From Neofusicoccum parvum (taxonomy: Eukaryota; Ascomycota; Dothideomycetes; Botryosphaeriales; Botryosphaeriaceae): DNA of 64,000 nt. Numbering within the stretch: position 1 is the first letter of the stretch; each line of letters opens with the position of its first letter. The DNA lies in NCBI GenBank assembly GCA_020912385.1, contig CP087210.1, forward strand, positions 2,418,001 to 2,482,000, read 5' to 3'. A program made the translations under genes and the position numbers. Of the stretch, positions 33,707 to 45,300 are shown one piece after another. The notes under the pieces are model-generated. The model was not told where the DNA came from, did no database searches, and saw only the letters and a program-made list of their open reading frames with translations.

Positions 33707-34450
33707 CTAATTGTATCTGATGCTAGGGAGATACTCTCGGCGCCCATAGGAAGCAAAGTGGTTCTGAGCGAGCTTCCTTGCTTCTTTCGTCAATTCGTTA
33801 TCAACCTCCCATAACTCCCAGTCGATTCCGTCGCGTACCATAGAGGCCAATTTAGACTTCACTGTATGCAAGCCCAACCACTGCGTTAAGAACTGGAACG
33901 ACATGCCTAATGCCCCCTCCACCGACCCGCGAGACCCCGACAGCGCCCAGATCAAGAGCCGACAATCTGTAGCTACCTTGACCCTCTTGATATCCTTATT
34001 TTTAGTAATAATCTTATCCGCTATGGCCACTGCTGCATCTATCGCTCTCGCCATCGCTGCAAAGCGCGTGATGGCTAGGTTCCAGATCGCAGCTGCGTTG
34101 TATTTAGAGTCTTGGCCAGCGTAGACAGCGACTTTAGTTGTCCAAAGCCCGGTATCGGGTTGCCGCCGCCGAACCGCGTTAATCGAGATCACCAACGTTG
34201 AGGGATCTTTTATGACTTCGCCGTTTCGGTATTTCTGGCAGAGCAGCGTGATGTTTTTGTCGGAGTCATAGCTAGTCATCTCGTCCGGCTTAAGAGTAGA
34301 GTAGTAAGAATTTTTGGTTGGGTCAAAGACCCGAAGCCTTTCTTGGTGAGTGTGCAGGTATGCATATGGCCTTCGATTAGGACGGTGTGGAAGTCTTCTG
34401 CGCCTGTTTAGCCATAGTAGCTGAGTGAAAGACGCATGACGATGCTGCAA
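33707..34450 (-). CDS. RNase H-fold protein, probably catalytically inactive
   Basis: An uninterrupted 247-residue frame. Residues about 84-170 follow the RNase H fold order: strand 1 STLVISIN, strands 2-3 LWTTKVAVYAG, helix ITRFAAMARAIDAA, strand 4 VKVATDCRLLIWAL. In active enzymes strand 1 carries Asp, helix A carries Glu and strand 4 carries Asp. Here the first position is Asn (residue 91), the helix lacks Glu at the expected place, and only the third Asp (162) remains. The first 40 residues are basic and may not be the true start. Such genes are common in moulds, either host families or remnants of retroelements; no reverse transcriptase or integrase lies nearby. Base composition is more AT-rich than neighbouring genes. 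Function unknown. Confidence 0.55.
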   Translation of the reverse strand: MQHRHASFTQLLWLNRRRRLPHRPNRRPYAYLHTHQERLRVFDPTKNSYYSTLKPDEMTSYDSDKNITLLCQKYRNGEVIKDPSTLVISINAVRRRQPDTGLWTTKVAVYAGQDSKYNAAAIWNLAITRFAAMARAIDAAVAIADKIITKNKDIKRVKVATDCRLLIWALSGSRGSVEGALGMSFQFLTQWLGLHTVKSKLASMVRDGIDWELWEVDNELTKEARKLAQNHFASYGRREYLPSIRYN

Positions 34451-34863
34451 TTTTACGCTATTGGCTCGGCAACCATGTTAATGAGAGAGCGGATGCCCAA
34501 ATGGATGTGTCTTGTGGAAGAGTATAGCGGGCGGTGCGATAGTGGTGGCGGCGCGATAGTGGCACTATGAATGAATGGAGTTGTTTTGGACGGGAAATAG
34601 CACACACATGCTGGCATTGACGCCGGGTATGTCGTCGCGATTCCCAATGGACTTGCTGAGAAGGTGCATGGTGCTCTTTGCAATTTCTAAAGTCGACAGG
34701 CTTTGCACCCAGAACGGCAATGGCTGGAGCATCGCGCGCACATGAGCCCTGCCGCCCGCCGATCCCTCGGCATGACGTTTTCCTCGCAGCTCCCTCACAG
34801 CTGCAGCTTCCCAGCACCACCAAACACCGCCGCCGCACTCTCCAAACCCAATTGCCCTCCACC
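34451..34863. promoter_or_regulatory. Divergent upstream region
   Basis: 413 bp shared by the RNase H-fold gene and the thioredoxin-like gene. No distinct motif could be assigned. Confidence 0.4.
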
Positions 34864-35504
34864 ATGACTCTCTCACGCCCCCTAGCCCGCTCCTCGCGCA
34901 TCCTAATCCGCATTGCATCCCCCGCCCGACCCCAAACTCGCTCATTTTTCCAGACCGCGCCGCGTCTCAGCTCCGCACCAAACAAGAACCGCATCTACAC
35001 CTCGTACGTCCGGCCCACCTCCACCTCCCCCTTCCCCTCCTTCACCCCACAGCTGACGCCGCCTTTGCCAGCGTCCGCACCCCCGACGAGCTCTCCAACC
35101 TCCTCCTCATCTCCGCCTCGACACGGCGGCCCCTCATAACCCTCTGGACAGCCTCGTGGTGCCCGTCCTGCCGCGCCGTCTCGCCGCTCATCCACTCCCT
35201 CGTCGAATCCGGCGCGGGCGAAAAGGCCGGCGGCGTTGGCTACGCCGAGGTGGAGGTCGACGCGGCGACGATTGGCGAGCTGCCGCTGACGTACCGGATC
35301 ACGTCGATGCCGACGCTGCTGGCGTTCGACCGCGGCGAGGCGCAGTTTGAGACGCGCGTGACGGACGTGGCGGCGATGAAGGACGAGCAGAATATCAGGG
35401 AGTGGGTGGAGCGGGAGGCGAGTAGGAGGGGCGAGGGTGGAGCGGGAGGGGGGACTGGGGTTTTTGGTGGAGGGAGGAGCTTGCTGGGGAAGTGGTTTGG
35501 GTGA
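34864..35504 (+). CDS. Mitochondrial thioredoxin-like protein
   Basis: Exons 34864-35003 and 35072-35504 give 190 residues. The first 35 residues are rich in Arg and Ser without acidic residues, a typical mitochondrial presequence. The thioredoxin fold follows, with active site WCPSC in ITLWTASWCPSC rather than the classical WCGPC. The cis-Pro loop is SMPTLLAF, and a C-terminal helix contains IREWVERE. The Gly-rich tail is unusual. It is probably a matrix disulfide reductase or thioredoxin-domain protein; the substrate is unknown. The acceptor at 35071 was chosen because it alone restores the thioredoxin frame after the donor at 35004; the more obvious CAG at 35052 does not. Confidence 0.82.
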
Positions 35505-35933
35505 TTGAAGAGACGGGAAGGAAAATGAATCTGGCGCTACTACCAATTATTTTATAACCCCGTTCTTGCTGTTTGTCTGATCAAGAGCCACTTTGTGCGG
35601 AGATGGTCAAGCCATACAACCCGTAGATCTAATGGACAGCTAAAGAGTTCATCTGGATGGACCTGGCTTTCTCCCTTTTTTTTTTTTCTCTTCTTTTCAT
35701 TGCAATTATGCGTCCAAACGAATGGTTCAACTCCGTGTGGAGACGTCAAAGAGGAATATCGTGTTATATCGTCCAATTGTTGTGTTAATTCGTCAGGGTA
35801 TCCACTTCTAAATACATCCCATCACCTCATGTCGAGAAAAACTCCCAAAGCCCAGCTTTTGGTTCTCCGACCATGCTAGATAAAGCCAACTAACTCCATG
35901 CATGGGTTGTTCCTGGCAGAGAGCGAAAGCAAT
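35505..35933. other. Convergent 3' intergenic region
   Basis: 429 bp between convergent stop codons. It contains a T-rich run near 35676-35700 and no genes. Confidence 0.5.
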
Positions 35934-37179
35934 CTATGTCTTCGCCAGCTCGGCCTCCAGATCCTCCAGGATCTTGACGGTCGACCGAATGCCCTGGAGA
36001 GCATTCTCGTCCGGGCCCTCGCCAGGCTTCCAGCTGGCGTGCGCAAAGTCGATGAGCTTGACGGTAGCCACCTTAGGCTTCTCCTCCTCATCGCTGAGCT
36101 CGACCTCGTCGTCGTCTTCCTCGTTCAGGGCGTTCGCGCCGGAGGCAGTAGCGGTCTCGAGGGCCTCGACCTCCGCCTTGGAGATAGCTTCCTCGGCATC
36201 CTTCGCAGCCGCCGCATCTCCCTCGTACACAAAGAGCAGAGAAGCGGAGTACATCTTGCTCTCCTCCGCCTCGAGCACAGCCTGGATGCCCTTGACATCG
36301 CGCAGCAGACGCGCAATGACCGGCCGCACCGACTTCGCCGTGTTGCCCGCACCAGGCACAAGGAAGAACTCCTTGAACCCGTCCACCACGCTCTCCGCAC
36401 TGAACACCCTTCCATACAGCTTGTTGTACGTCTTGTACTTCGACTCGGCATCAAACACCGCGTACTCATCCCCCTTCCCCTCCGCGCCCTCGCCCTGCCA
36501 CACCCGCATCCCCGCGATGCGGAACCCGAGGCTCGAGCTCGTCGTCTCGGCCGCGACCTTGTCGAGGCGGGCGCGCTTGGCCGGCGCGGAGGCGTCATCC
36601 CACAGGCGCGCGCCCAGCTTGAGGTCCAGGATGTTGGGCTTCCGGAAGCCGGCGGCCACGTTCTCCAGCACGATCGACAGCTCCGTCGCCAGCTTCTTGC
36701 CCTTCATCGGGCCGACGTCGTCCAGCGCCAGCGACGCCGCCGTGCCCACGCTGGCCGCGGCCGGCGCGCCGGCCTCCGGGATGGCGGGCACGGCGGGCGT
36801 CGACGCGCCCGAGGGGTCGGGCGTGGCGGCTGCGGCGGCTGCGGCGGCGCTGGCGTCGGCGGTGATGGCGGCGGCGGCGGTTTCGGGGTCGTCGTTCAGC
36901 TTGAGCGTGCCCATGTAGGTGGGCATGTAGCGGGCGAGAGCCTTGTGCGAGGTGTTGGCGGACTCGTAGAAGGCGATTTCGGCGGCGGTGCAGGGCTTGA
37001 TGACGAGCGCGCCGGTGGGGTCGGAGAGGACGCCATCGCTGGGGGTTCATGGTGAGCATTGGCATTGCCACGGCAGAGCGCGGTGCCCGGCGAGGCTGAA
37101 GTGGGGGGCGAGCTTACTGTCCAGCGGCGGCGTTCTCAAAGGCGCTGAGCGTCTTGGGGTCGAGGGTGGACGGAGCCAT
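35934..37179 (-). CDS. ARG82: Inositol polyphosphate multikinase (IPMK/ARG82-like)
   Basis: Exons 37179-37118 and 37038-35934 give 388 residues, near the family norm. The inositol-binding signature PxxxDxKxG reads PNILDLKLG. Other family blocks are GHDGVLSD near the N-terminus (spanning the intron), SSSLGFRIAGMRV, SASLLFVYEG and the C-terminal metal-site block KLIDFAHASW followed by GPDENALQG. It phosphorylates inositol tris- and tetrakisphosphates in the nucleus and cytosol. In yeast it also supports arginine-responsive transcription. An Ala-rich insertion (about residues 70-110) and an acidic stretch (EEDDDEVELSDEEE) lie between catalytic segments and are probably disordered. The start is at the first ATG of exon 1, which directly precedes the family-conserved region. 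Confidence 0.92.
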
Positions 37180-38048
37180 GGTCGGGGGGCAAGAGTGCGA
37201 AAGTGCGGGGATCGCAGAGGGCGCAGGACGGGCGGGTCGACAGAGGAGGTGGTCGGGCAGGAGGCGGGCGGTGACGGGAGCTGGGAGCTGGAGTCGCCGA
37301 CGCGGGTGGGGCAGCTGAGCCAGCTCGGCCAGGGTCCAGGTGTCAGCCCTACGCAACGAGCCTCACGGATACCGGCACGTCGACTCTCTGAACAGAGTTA
37401 GTGCGGCTCGCGCCAGCTCAACAGTATTTCGACGTCGCCTGACGCTGCTCTCTCTCTTCTCTGACATCTCACACTCTTCGCCGCCGATGTCGCGGTCCCG
37501 CTGCTTGGAATTCACGTCGCACCTGCCCTCACGCACATGGATGCTCGTTAGCGAGCCGCCCAGCCTCTCCCGCACCATGCTACCGTGTGATAGGGGCATG
37601 AATGCCGCAAAGCAATCCAATTCTACTTGAAACAAATTTTAGATCCTCATCACACCGCAGGTAACCCCGTACTCTTACAGTCGAATTCCCATAGCCCGTG
37701 CTGTTTTTGTGACTGCAAGAACTGACTAGTCAAAGGCCTATCGTATCATCCTCGAGAACAAAAACTGAAACCGTCTTTTCATCAATAAACCGTACGCTCA
37801 ATCGCTTAGGGGAGAAAACATTCAAGCAATGAGAGTATCCCATGACCCCTCTCTATATACATTAAACCGCCCGCATACAATGCTAGTGAAAACGCCTTGA
37901 GGATGCTCCTCAGCAACGTCACAGTCAATCAAAAGAAAACGCCAAACTTCGTACAACTCCAAAGCTTCCATGCGGGCATGGGGAATCTCTGAGTAGAAAG
38001 CCGACCAACGCCTGAGAAATGGGCACTGTCCATGTATTTACGGCTCCC
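37180..38048. other. Intergenic region
   Basis: 869 bp: promoter of the IPMK gene on the left, 3' flank of the Ca2+-ATPase on the right. No coding content is seen. Confidence 0.5.
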
Positions 38049-41000
38049 TCACGGTTGGGTATCTTTGTTTTTGCCATCGCTTCCCTCGTCGTTATCCATC
38101 TTCGGCTGACCAGCGAAAGGTCCAACCCCAAATGCCGGCGTGGTCTCGTTGCTCTGGCTGGGTGGAACTCCCGACGCAGCCGCATCCCTCACAACAACAG
38201 GGTCGTCTTTCCTCGTTCCCGAATGCACGCTGAGACCCTCTTGGGCCTCAACGTCTGCCCTCCCACGTACCGGGCCGTAAGAAAGCCCGCCCTCTCCGCC
38301 GTTGTCTCCATCACGACGTTCAATCGGCGACCAACCAGCGATGCTGCCTGCAACAATGCCAGCCATAGCTGCGGCGGGCCCAAACGCCGAGTTGGACCGC
38401 GACCGGTTGCGACTGCGTGAGTGCGAGCTGATGGGAGTAGGTGGAGCCGGAGAACCACCGTCGCCATCGCTGGTGCGCTCGTTGTTGGGCGTTTGAGGGA
38501 GCGAGTGGCTGCTGCGGGAGCGGCTGAAGGCTTCACGAGCCGCCTCACGTGGGTGCTGGAGTTTGAACTTGAGCGCGCTGAGACGACCACCGCGGATTCT
38601 CTTGATGAAGGCAAGCTCATCACGAATCTCAAGTAGACTCTGGTTCCATTCAAAGTCATCGGAAACGACGAGATCCGGCGTCGGTTTGCGCTTGAACCGC
38701 TCGGGGATGCACTTGGCGACCAACTCATCGGGAATCAACCTGATGATCACACCAACCGGGAGAGAAAGGAATCCAAGGACGATCGAGTAACCCCACTGGG
38801 CCCCGTTGAGCTTCGTCACCGAGAAAGCAGCGCCACCCACGAAGACGATCATCACCTGACCACCGATCATAATGCAGTTGATGAAGATGAAGAAGTAGTT
38901 GCGGTGCATCCCCTCGAAGATGTTGAACTTGTTGTCCAGCCGTCTGTTGTTGATCTGGTTGAAGATTTGCATCCAAACGAAGGTGTTGAAGACCAGGGTC
39001 TTAAGCTGCTCCTGCTCCTCGTCGCTCTGGTAAGAAAGGATGCTCTCACCACCGAAGAAGAGGATGAAGGTGACAACGAGCTGGTAGATGGCCTGGCCGA
39101 TTATCATCTTCCACATGGTGATCGTGATGAGCGGGGCCGACTTGGGGTCAGGCTTCCTGTCAAGAAGACTGAGGGTCGGGGGGTCGGTCGCAAGAGCCAA
39201 GGCGGCGAAGGTATCCATGATCAGGTTGACCCAAAGAAGCTGAACGGCTGTCAGAACAGACGTCTGGTCGGAGCTGGCGACGGCGGAGACGAAGGTCAAC
39301 AGGACGGCGGTGATGTTGACCGTGAGCTGGAACTGCAGGAATTTTTTGACGGCATCGTTCACCGCACGACCCCAGAGAAGAGCTTTGACGATCGAGGAGA
39401 AGTTGTCGTCCATCAAAATGATAGCAGATGCCTCCTTGGCAACCTCAGTGCCGGCAATACCCATGGAGAAACCAATGTCGGCGGTCTTGAGCGCAGGCGC
39501 GTCGTTGGTACCGTCACCAGTCACGGCAACAGTTTCACCGAGTTCCTTGAGACGCTTAACCAGGATTCGCTTGTCTTCAGGGCTAGAACGAGCCAGGACG
39601 CAGAGCTTGGGAATGACCTGGTCCATCTCGCGCTTTTTCAGCGTCCTGAACTTCGGGCCTTCCATGACGAGACCCCCGGGAACGAGGATGCCGCAATCTT
39701 CCGCGATAGCCTTGGCCGTCATGACGTTGTCACCAGTGACCATACGTACGAACACACCGGCCTTCTTACAATCCTGGACGGCTTCACGGACACCATCGCG
39801 GAGAGGATCCTGGATACCAACGAGACCGAGGAAAGTCATGTTCTTGAAAACGTCGTCGAAGTTGGCCTGAGAAGCATCGTCTTCCAAAGCGCGTGCTTCC
39901 TTCGGCGGCCACTGTTCGAAGTCCCGGTAGAGGAAGCCAATCGTACGGAGCGACCGAGATGCGTAGGTCTCAATCAGGTGGTTGAGAGTCTCGCGCACTT
40001 CAGAGGACAGGGGCCGGGTAGCAAGGTCCTTGGTGCCATCCACGATAGTGTCGGCTTTCGCAAGCAGGATTTCAGACGCTCCCTTGACGTACATCCTGTA
40101 TCTGCCATCCTCAAGTTTGACAATGGCAGCCATACATTTGCGGCCAGAGTCAAAGGGCACCAGTTGGACGACATTTACGTTGGATCTTTCCGTGGTGATT
40201 GGTCCCATTCCCATGTAGTCGCGAGCGAAGTTCAACAGAGCCGTCTCGGTCTTCGAGCCAATGAAAGCTGGCTTGCCATCCTCCTCGCCCTCGAAAGCGG
40301 TCGAGTTGATGACAATCGACTGCTTGAACAGTTCCTTGAGCTCATCACCAAGATTCGAGACGAACTCGCTGGGAGAAACATCATCTCCGTTGTCCACGGA
40401 GGTCTGCTTGCCTTTATTGGGGGAGTCGGGTTCGTCCACATTTTCCACGTTCTTGACCTTCCGGTCACCAAAGCGGAGCGCCGTGCTCAACGTTCCCGCG
40501 ACTACCGTCATTTTGTTTTGTGTAAGAGTACCCGTCTTGTCGGAACAGACAGTCGTAGCGTTGCCCATGGTCTCGCAGGAACGGAGCAGACGAACAAGGT
40601 TGTTATCTTTCAGCATCCTTGTCGTGGCAAAGGCGAGAGCCAAGGTAACGGCGAGGGGAAGACCTTCCGGCACAGCGACGACGATGACGGTGATTGCAAC
40701 AATGAGGATGTCGAGGAAGTTCTGGCCCTTCTGCTCGGGAGTCGAGTCACTGCTCTTCAGGCGTACTAAGAATTCGATGAACAGCACAACGAAAAGAAGC
40801 AGAGCAGCACCGCCACCGAGCTTCGCAATGTACTCGGCAAGAACGTTCAGCTTTGACTGCAGCGGCGTAACTTCGCTATCCTCGCGGAGGGCCATCATGG
40901 TCTTGCCGTAACTCGAATGAATGCCAGTCGCAGTGACAACGAAAGAGCCGACGCCCTCAGAAACCTTGGCGCCGGAGAGGATAAATGGATCCACTTTGTT

Positions 41001-42362
41001 GAGGCTGTGGCCAGCTTCCATCGCCTTGTATGCGTCGTCGGCTGGTGTTTTCTTTAGAAGATCAGACTCTCCAGTGGCGGAAGATTCGTCGCATTTGATG
41101 TTGTGGCCCTCGATGAAGATACCGTCGACGGGGACCATGTCGCCAGGTTCGAGCAGCATGATGTCTCCAACGAGCACGTCGTAGACAGAAATCTCCCTCG
41201 TCTTGCCTGATCGAATGACCTTGACCAACCTGTCGGATTTCTTCTTGTTGAGCTTCACGAACTGGCGTTCCTTTTGCCAATCGTTGACAGCACCGACGAC
41301 GACGACAATAGCGATGGCGACCATGATCGCAACACCCTCAACCCATTCGACTTTAGGTTCTCCGTCCTCGTGTTTTTGGCCAAAGGTTTCGTAAAGTCCA
41401 AGAGCTAGAGAGATGACAGCGGCGATGGTAAGAAGGATCAAGACTTTATCGTTGTATGCCATCCATGCGAGTTCCAGGATGCTTTTAGCCTTCTTTTCGG
41501 GTAGCCTATTGTCAGAATATACCCGCTTACGGTCCGCATACGCTGCTGGCTTGGTTCCATGTTTTTCCGAGTGGGTGGTAGCAGTACGCTGAAGGCCACT
41601 GGTCGCCTTGTGGTCCGCTTCGGTTGCCGAGGGGGTCGTGGCGTCTTCAAACGAGACATATCCGTGAAGGTGTTCTTCATCCAAGCTGAGGCCACTCTTA
41701 CGGTCTGTTCGGAGACCCTTTAACAGGCCATTCAATCCCCCCATCGCATGGAAAGCGCCTAAGCTCTTAGGATTGTAGAGCTTCGACAACTGCCCAGGAG
41801 AAAAAGCGAATTTGTTATCCTCCACTTGAAACGTGTCTTCGGTGCCGGGGTCCGGCTTAAGAGCTTCCTGATCGTTAAGGATATCATCGTGTCCGCCGAG
41901 CTGCTTGTTTCCTGCCGCCGAAGAAGAATTGACATATGTCTCGGTTGTGCCTGAAATCGAACCTTGACCGCCCTCGGTTTGCGAATCCAGCGAGTTACCT
42001 CGAGAGCGCGAATTAGGAACGGAGAGGAAGGATTTCGGGTCGTTGCCCCAGCGCTGCGAAGGAGAGGAGACATTATGCGGAGAGGTAGGCCTGTCCTGGT
42101 TGCTGTCGAATGAGTTCGCGTTGCGAAGGTCGACGGGCGAGGAGCGGGTCTGCGACTGCGTGGAGAAACTCGTCTCGGATCGCTGGGTCTGGACGGTGTG
42201 GATGCTGTCGCTAAGGTTTCCAAGTGGCACAGCATTTCCCATCTCGGGATTGTTAACAGCGGATGTGTCTATGGTAATGGTCGGGGCTCGCTGTCTGCGA
42301 AATGGTCCAGGCGAGGAGGAGCTATTGCGGCCCTCAGGGCTCGGGTTCTTTCTATCGGCCAT
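38049..42362 (-). CDS. PMC1: P-type Ca2+-transporting ATPase, PMC1/PMCA-type
   Basis: An uninterrupted frame of 1437 residues. The order is: a long Ser/Asn-rich N-terminal tail (about 270 residues); the first membrane pair; the actuator domain with ATGES; VPEGLPLAVTLALAF in the ion-binding membrane segment; the phosphorylation site CSDKTGTLTQNK near residue 607; the hinge block VTGDGTNDAPAL near 945; the C-terminal membrane segments; and a tail of about 170 residues rich in Ser and Gly. These are the features of P2B Ca2+ pumps, which clear cytosolic Ca2+ into the vacuole or across the plasma membrane. Fungal PMC1 is vacuolar and calcineurin-regulated. The tails here are long, but I could not place a calmodulin-binding site with confidence. 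A 621-codon open frame on the opposite strand is a shadow. Confidence 0.95.
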   Translation of the reverse strand: MADRKNPSPEGRNSSSSPGPFRRQRAPTITIDTSAVNNPEMGNAVPLGNLSDSIHTVQTQRSETSFSTQSQTRSSPVDLRNANSFDSNQDRPTSPHNVSSPSQRWGNDPKSFLSVPNSRSRGNSLDSQTEGGQGSISGTTETYVNSSSAAGNKQLGGHDDILNDQEALKPDPGTEDTFQVEDNKFAFSPGQLSKLYNPKSLGAFHAMGGLNGLLKGLRTDRKSGLSLDEEHLHGYVSFEDATTPSATEADHKATSGLQRTATTHSEKHGTKPAAYADRKRVYSDNRLPEKKAKSILELAWMAYNDKVLILLTIAAVISLALGLYETFGQKHEDGEPKVEWVEGVAIMVAIAIVVVVGAVNDWQKERQFVKLNKKKSDRLVKVIRSGKTREISVYDVLVGDIMLLEPGDMVPVDGIFIEGHNIKCDESSATGESDLLKKTPADDAYKAMEAGHSLNKVDPFILSGAKVSEGVGSFVVTATGIHSSYGKTMMALREDSEVTPLQSKLNVLAEYIAKLGGGAALLLFVVLFIEFLVRLKSSDSTPEQKGQNFLDILIVAITVIVVAVPEGLPLAVTLALAFATTRMLKDNNLVRLLRSCETMGNATTVCSDKTGTLTQNKMTVVAGTLSTALRFGDRKVKNVENVDEPDSPNKGKQTSVDNGDDVSPSEFVSNLGDELKELFKQSIVINSTAFEGEEDGKPAFIGSKTETALLNFARDYMGMGPITTERSNVNVVQLVPFDSGRKCMAAIVKLEDGRYRMYVKGASEILLAKADTIVDGTKDLATRPLSSEVRETLNHLIETYASRSLRTIGFLYRDFEQWPPKEARALEDDASQANFDDVFKNMTFLGLVGIQDPLRDGVREAVQDCKKAGVFVRMVTGDNVMTAKAIAEDCGILVPGGLVMEGPKFRTLKKREMDQVIPKLCVLARSSPEDKRILVKRLKELGETVAVTGDGTNDAPALKTADIGFSMGIAGTEVAKEASAIILMDDNFSSIVKALLWGRAVNDAVKKFLQFQLTVNITAVLLTFVSAVASSDQTSVLTAVQLLWVNLIMDTFAALALATDPPTLSLLDRKPDPKSAPLITITMWKMIIGQAIYQLVVTFILFFGGESILSYQSDEEQEQLKTLVFNTFVWMQIFNQINNRRLDNKFNIFEGMHRNYFFIFINCIMIGGQVMIVFVGGAAFSVTKLNGAQWGYSIVLGFLSLPVGVIIRLIPDELVAKCIPERFKRKPTPDLVVSDDFEWNQSLLEIRDELAFIKRIRGGRLSALKFKLQHPREAAREAFSRSRSSHSLPQTPNNERTSDGDGGSPAPPTPISSHSRSRNRSRSNSAFGPAAAMAGIVAGSIAGWSPIERRDGDNGGEGGLSYGPVRGRADVEAQEGLSVHSGTRKDDPVVVRDAAASGVPPSQSNETTPAFGVGPFAGQPKMDNDEGSDGKNKDTQP

Positions 42363-45300
42363 GGCTGCCTCCTTTGCCGAAGCGGTGGGTTGCGCAGGAT
42401 GGCGCGTGAGTCCGAGGCGTAGTGGCTGAGGATTATTGTGGTGAGATGTGCATGGGTATACAGGAAGGAATAAGTAGGGAAGGCGGCCTCGAGTGTGGGC
42501 TGTGTGGAAAAAAGCGAAGAGTCAGTAATCGTACCGCGTTTCAGTGGATGCTGGTCGACGATCAAGCTCAAATTTCCAAGAGGATGGGCGAGGCTGCCCT
42601 GACAAGAAAATTGGCTTTAGGCGCCACGGTTGAGCCCAAGGCGGACTTGGTTGAACTCGAGCCGCTGGATCGCCTCCCCACAGCCACGTTGGGAGGATGT
42701 CCCATGTAGCAGAGGGCGGTGCAGACGCGATGGGGGAGGGTACTTACAGGCCGCGCGGTACGGAAACCGTTACAGCAGCGCCTCGGCGTAACAAATGTGG
42801 TGAGTGCTCGACGGCGGCGAGTCCGGGAGAGCTGATAGCCTCGCGGGGGAGTGGAGTAGGAGCGGCGTTGTAGCGGTCGGTAGGTGAGCACGAATGGGGC
42901 TATGCTGCTAGCGAGAACTAGGAGCAAATGCCATGCCAATGGAAATGCGGTCTGCAGAAGAGGAGGGCGGCGGATGGGCGATTGTCATGTGGCCGGGCAG
43001 GCGGCGACACTTGAAGCAGCAGCAGTCGAGAGAGCGTGGAGAAGGCCCAACGACGGGCACGGGATTGGCGACGAAACGGAAGGCGCAGGCGTGGGCGTGG
43101 GCAGGCTGGACCAGCGGGCGAAGGTGCACTAAGGAGAGTCCTCAGGCATGTCGTTGTATGGAGACAGCGATGCGCCCAGAACAGCACTGCCTCAATCTAG
43201 GCCCGAAGCGTTGTAGCTTCCGTGCGCCCCCTGCGCAGCGCGCCGCCCACGGCAAATCATGAGAGCCACCACAAGCTTTGGGCCAGCGGCCGCCTCGAGC
43301 AGCTCTGCCAGTCTCCCCACCGCATGAACTGCGTGGCCTGCAACCGTCTGCGCTGGCCGGCCGACCAGCTGGCCGCCCCCATCGCCGCGCCGCCGCCGCC
43401 CGCGCCGCAAGCAACCGGAGCCCGCCCGCACGCCCGCACGCCCGCGCTCCGCCGGACGCCTAGAAGCGCTCTAGAAGACGCGTCCGCCAGATCCAATCTC
43501 CGTCGCTGACTCGCCGGCTCTCGTCCGGTTGTGCGTCAGGCGCTCCGCCGCGCCAATTAACTTTTCCGCCCGCGTCCGCCAAGCGCGCGAGAGTCTCTTC
43601 GCCGCTGGCCAAGGCCGCGCGGCATCCCCTTTCGCGGAGAGCAGCGACGGTCCGGACCTGCTGCTTCTCCGCCGCCAGCAGTCGCGGCCGAGGCGGTCGC
43701 CAGCCCGCCGCAGCGCGTCGTTGGCCGCCACCGTTGGTCGCGGTGGGCCGCCCAAGGTCCAGGATCGCCGCAAGGAAGGACCGGCGCGCCACAGCATCGC
43801 ACCGCCACCACCGCCACCGCGATCTGCTGTCCGCGGCGGAGGTCGCTGCGAGCTGGATGCCTTGGCCTGTCCGGGCGAGCTGAGCCAGTCGTCGTCACCG
43901 CTCGCCAGCTGCCTCTTGCGCGCTTCTGCCCGCCCGCCTCATGTCGCGTCCGCCCCAGCAATCAAATCCTGCCGGCGCGCTGGCTAGCTGTCATGTCCGG
44001 CGCTTTGAGACGGCTGTCGTTTTCCTTTTGCTGCGTGTACCGCGCCCCAAGCAGCCCTCCAAGAGATGGCGCTGCTCGGCATCGTCACAAGCAATTACAC
44101 GCCGGTGGCAATGCTCGCCGGCAATTCAGGAACAGGGCGACACAACCACGCCTCTGCCTGCCTCCAGCGCCGTTGCCTCCCACATCTCCCACACCTTTTG
44201 CACCGCCTCGCTTCCGGGTCCCAGAGACAGCATTCTTCCGGGCTCCGCCGCCGCCCTCGCGCCCGGTCAGGCTACACATGCTCTTCGGGCGAAGCTTGTT
44301 GTCACCGCCTGTTTGTTCCAAGGCCGACCGGTAGGTACTCGGGCGTTCACCATCTCAGCCTCCGCTCGTGTTTAAACCGAAAGCAAAATAGGGGAAGTTT
44401 CAGCCTGCTACCGGTCATCTGCTGCCCGTCAGGCAAGCTTGCTGAGCTGGTGTCGGCATTGAATTGTCGGACCTCCGCCATGGTGTCGTCGGCGCGTGCC
44501 CTCGAAGCTTGCGTCCTCATCGTGATCGTGATCGTATCTAGCACGCCTTCTCCGCACTTTCCGCAATTTCGCCCAAACCCCGAGCTGCCCGCGTGGCTCG
44601 GTTCATGCAGACGGCCCTCGCTGTCACTCATACGGTCGTACCCCGTACGGTTGTGCTACTAGTTCGGGTGATTGCGATAATTTCGCACTACACGTACAGC
44701 CTTGTCTCGGTTCCCCCTTTCGTATTGTAAGTCAAGTATAGTTTTGACGTGTCCGACGTTCATAACACGGGAATTGCAGGCATTTGCCGCGCTCCTCTTT
44801 TCTAGGCAAGGCTTTGCGTGCAAAGCTTTCCACTAGATAATGCCAATCCGCCCACAAGAAAGCCTTGGTTACCGCCGAAGCCGATTTTCTTAGCAAAGTC
44901 TGGACCGACGCCTTTTCTGCCTGGCTCAGGCCAGCACCGCGGCTATCGGCCATGGTTTTCCCGATGTTTTTTTTCACCGTCTTCGTTACCGCAAACAAAA
45001 GAAGGAAGAAAAAGCGAGGCATCCTTCGATCAAAGACTTGCGGTCAACGAGGCGTCTCCTTTTCGAGTCGCATCCACAAACCCAAGGCCCCATCAGGACT
45101 AGAAACGCGCACATACCGCCAATAGTATGGGACGTGTCGCCTCGACATGAATGACGTGAATGCGCCATCCTTCACCGTCATCAACACCCAAGCTGTCAAT
45201 ACAGCCATCGGGCTCTCTCGTGGCTGGTGGAGAGGGCTGAGCACCAGGCTACACGTAGCTGGTTCATCGAAGGTGAAGGTCAGCATTAGTCCGCCAAGGT

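Noticed and set aside
35898..37055. A 385-codon plus-strand frame opposite the IPMK gene
   Set aside because: The minus strand encodes all IPMK signatures; the plus frame is a shadow with His/Arg/Gly-rich composition.
38904..40769. A 621-codon plus-strand frame opposite the Ca2+-ATPase
   Set aside because: It is antisense to a complete, motif-rich P-type ATPase and has no recognisable features of its own.
43529..44662. Several 100-200-codon frames upstream of the Ca2+-ATPase
   Set aside because: They overlap each other on both strands, are low-complexity and show no domain or membrane pattern.
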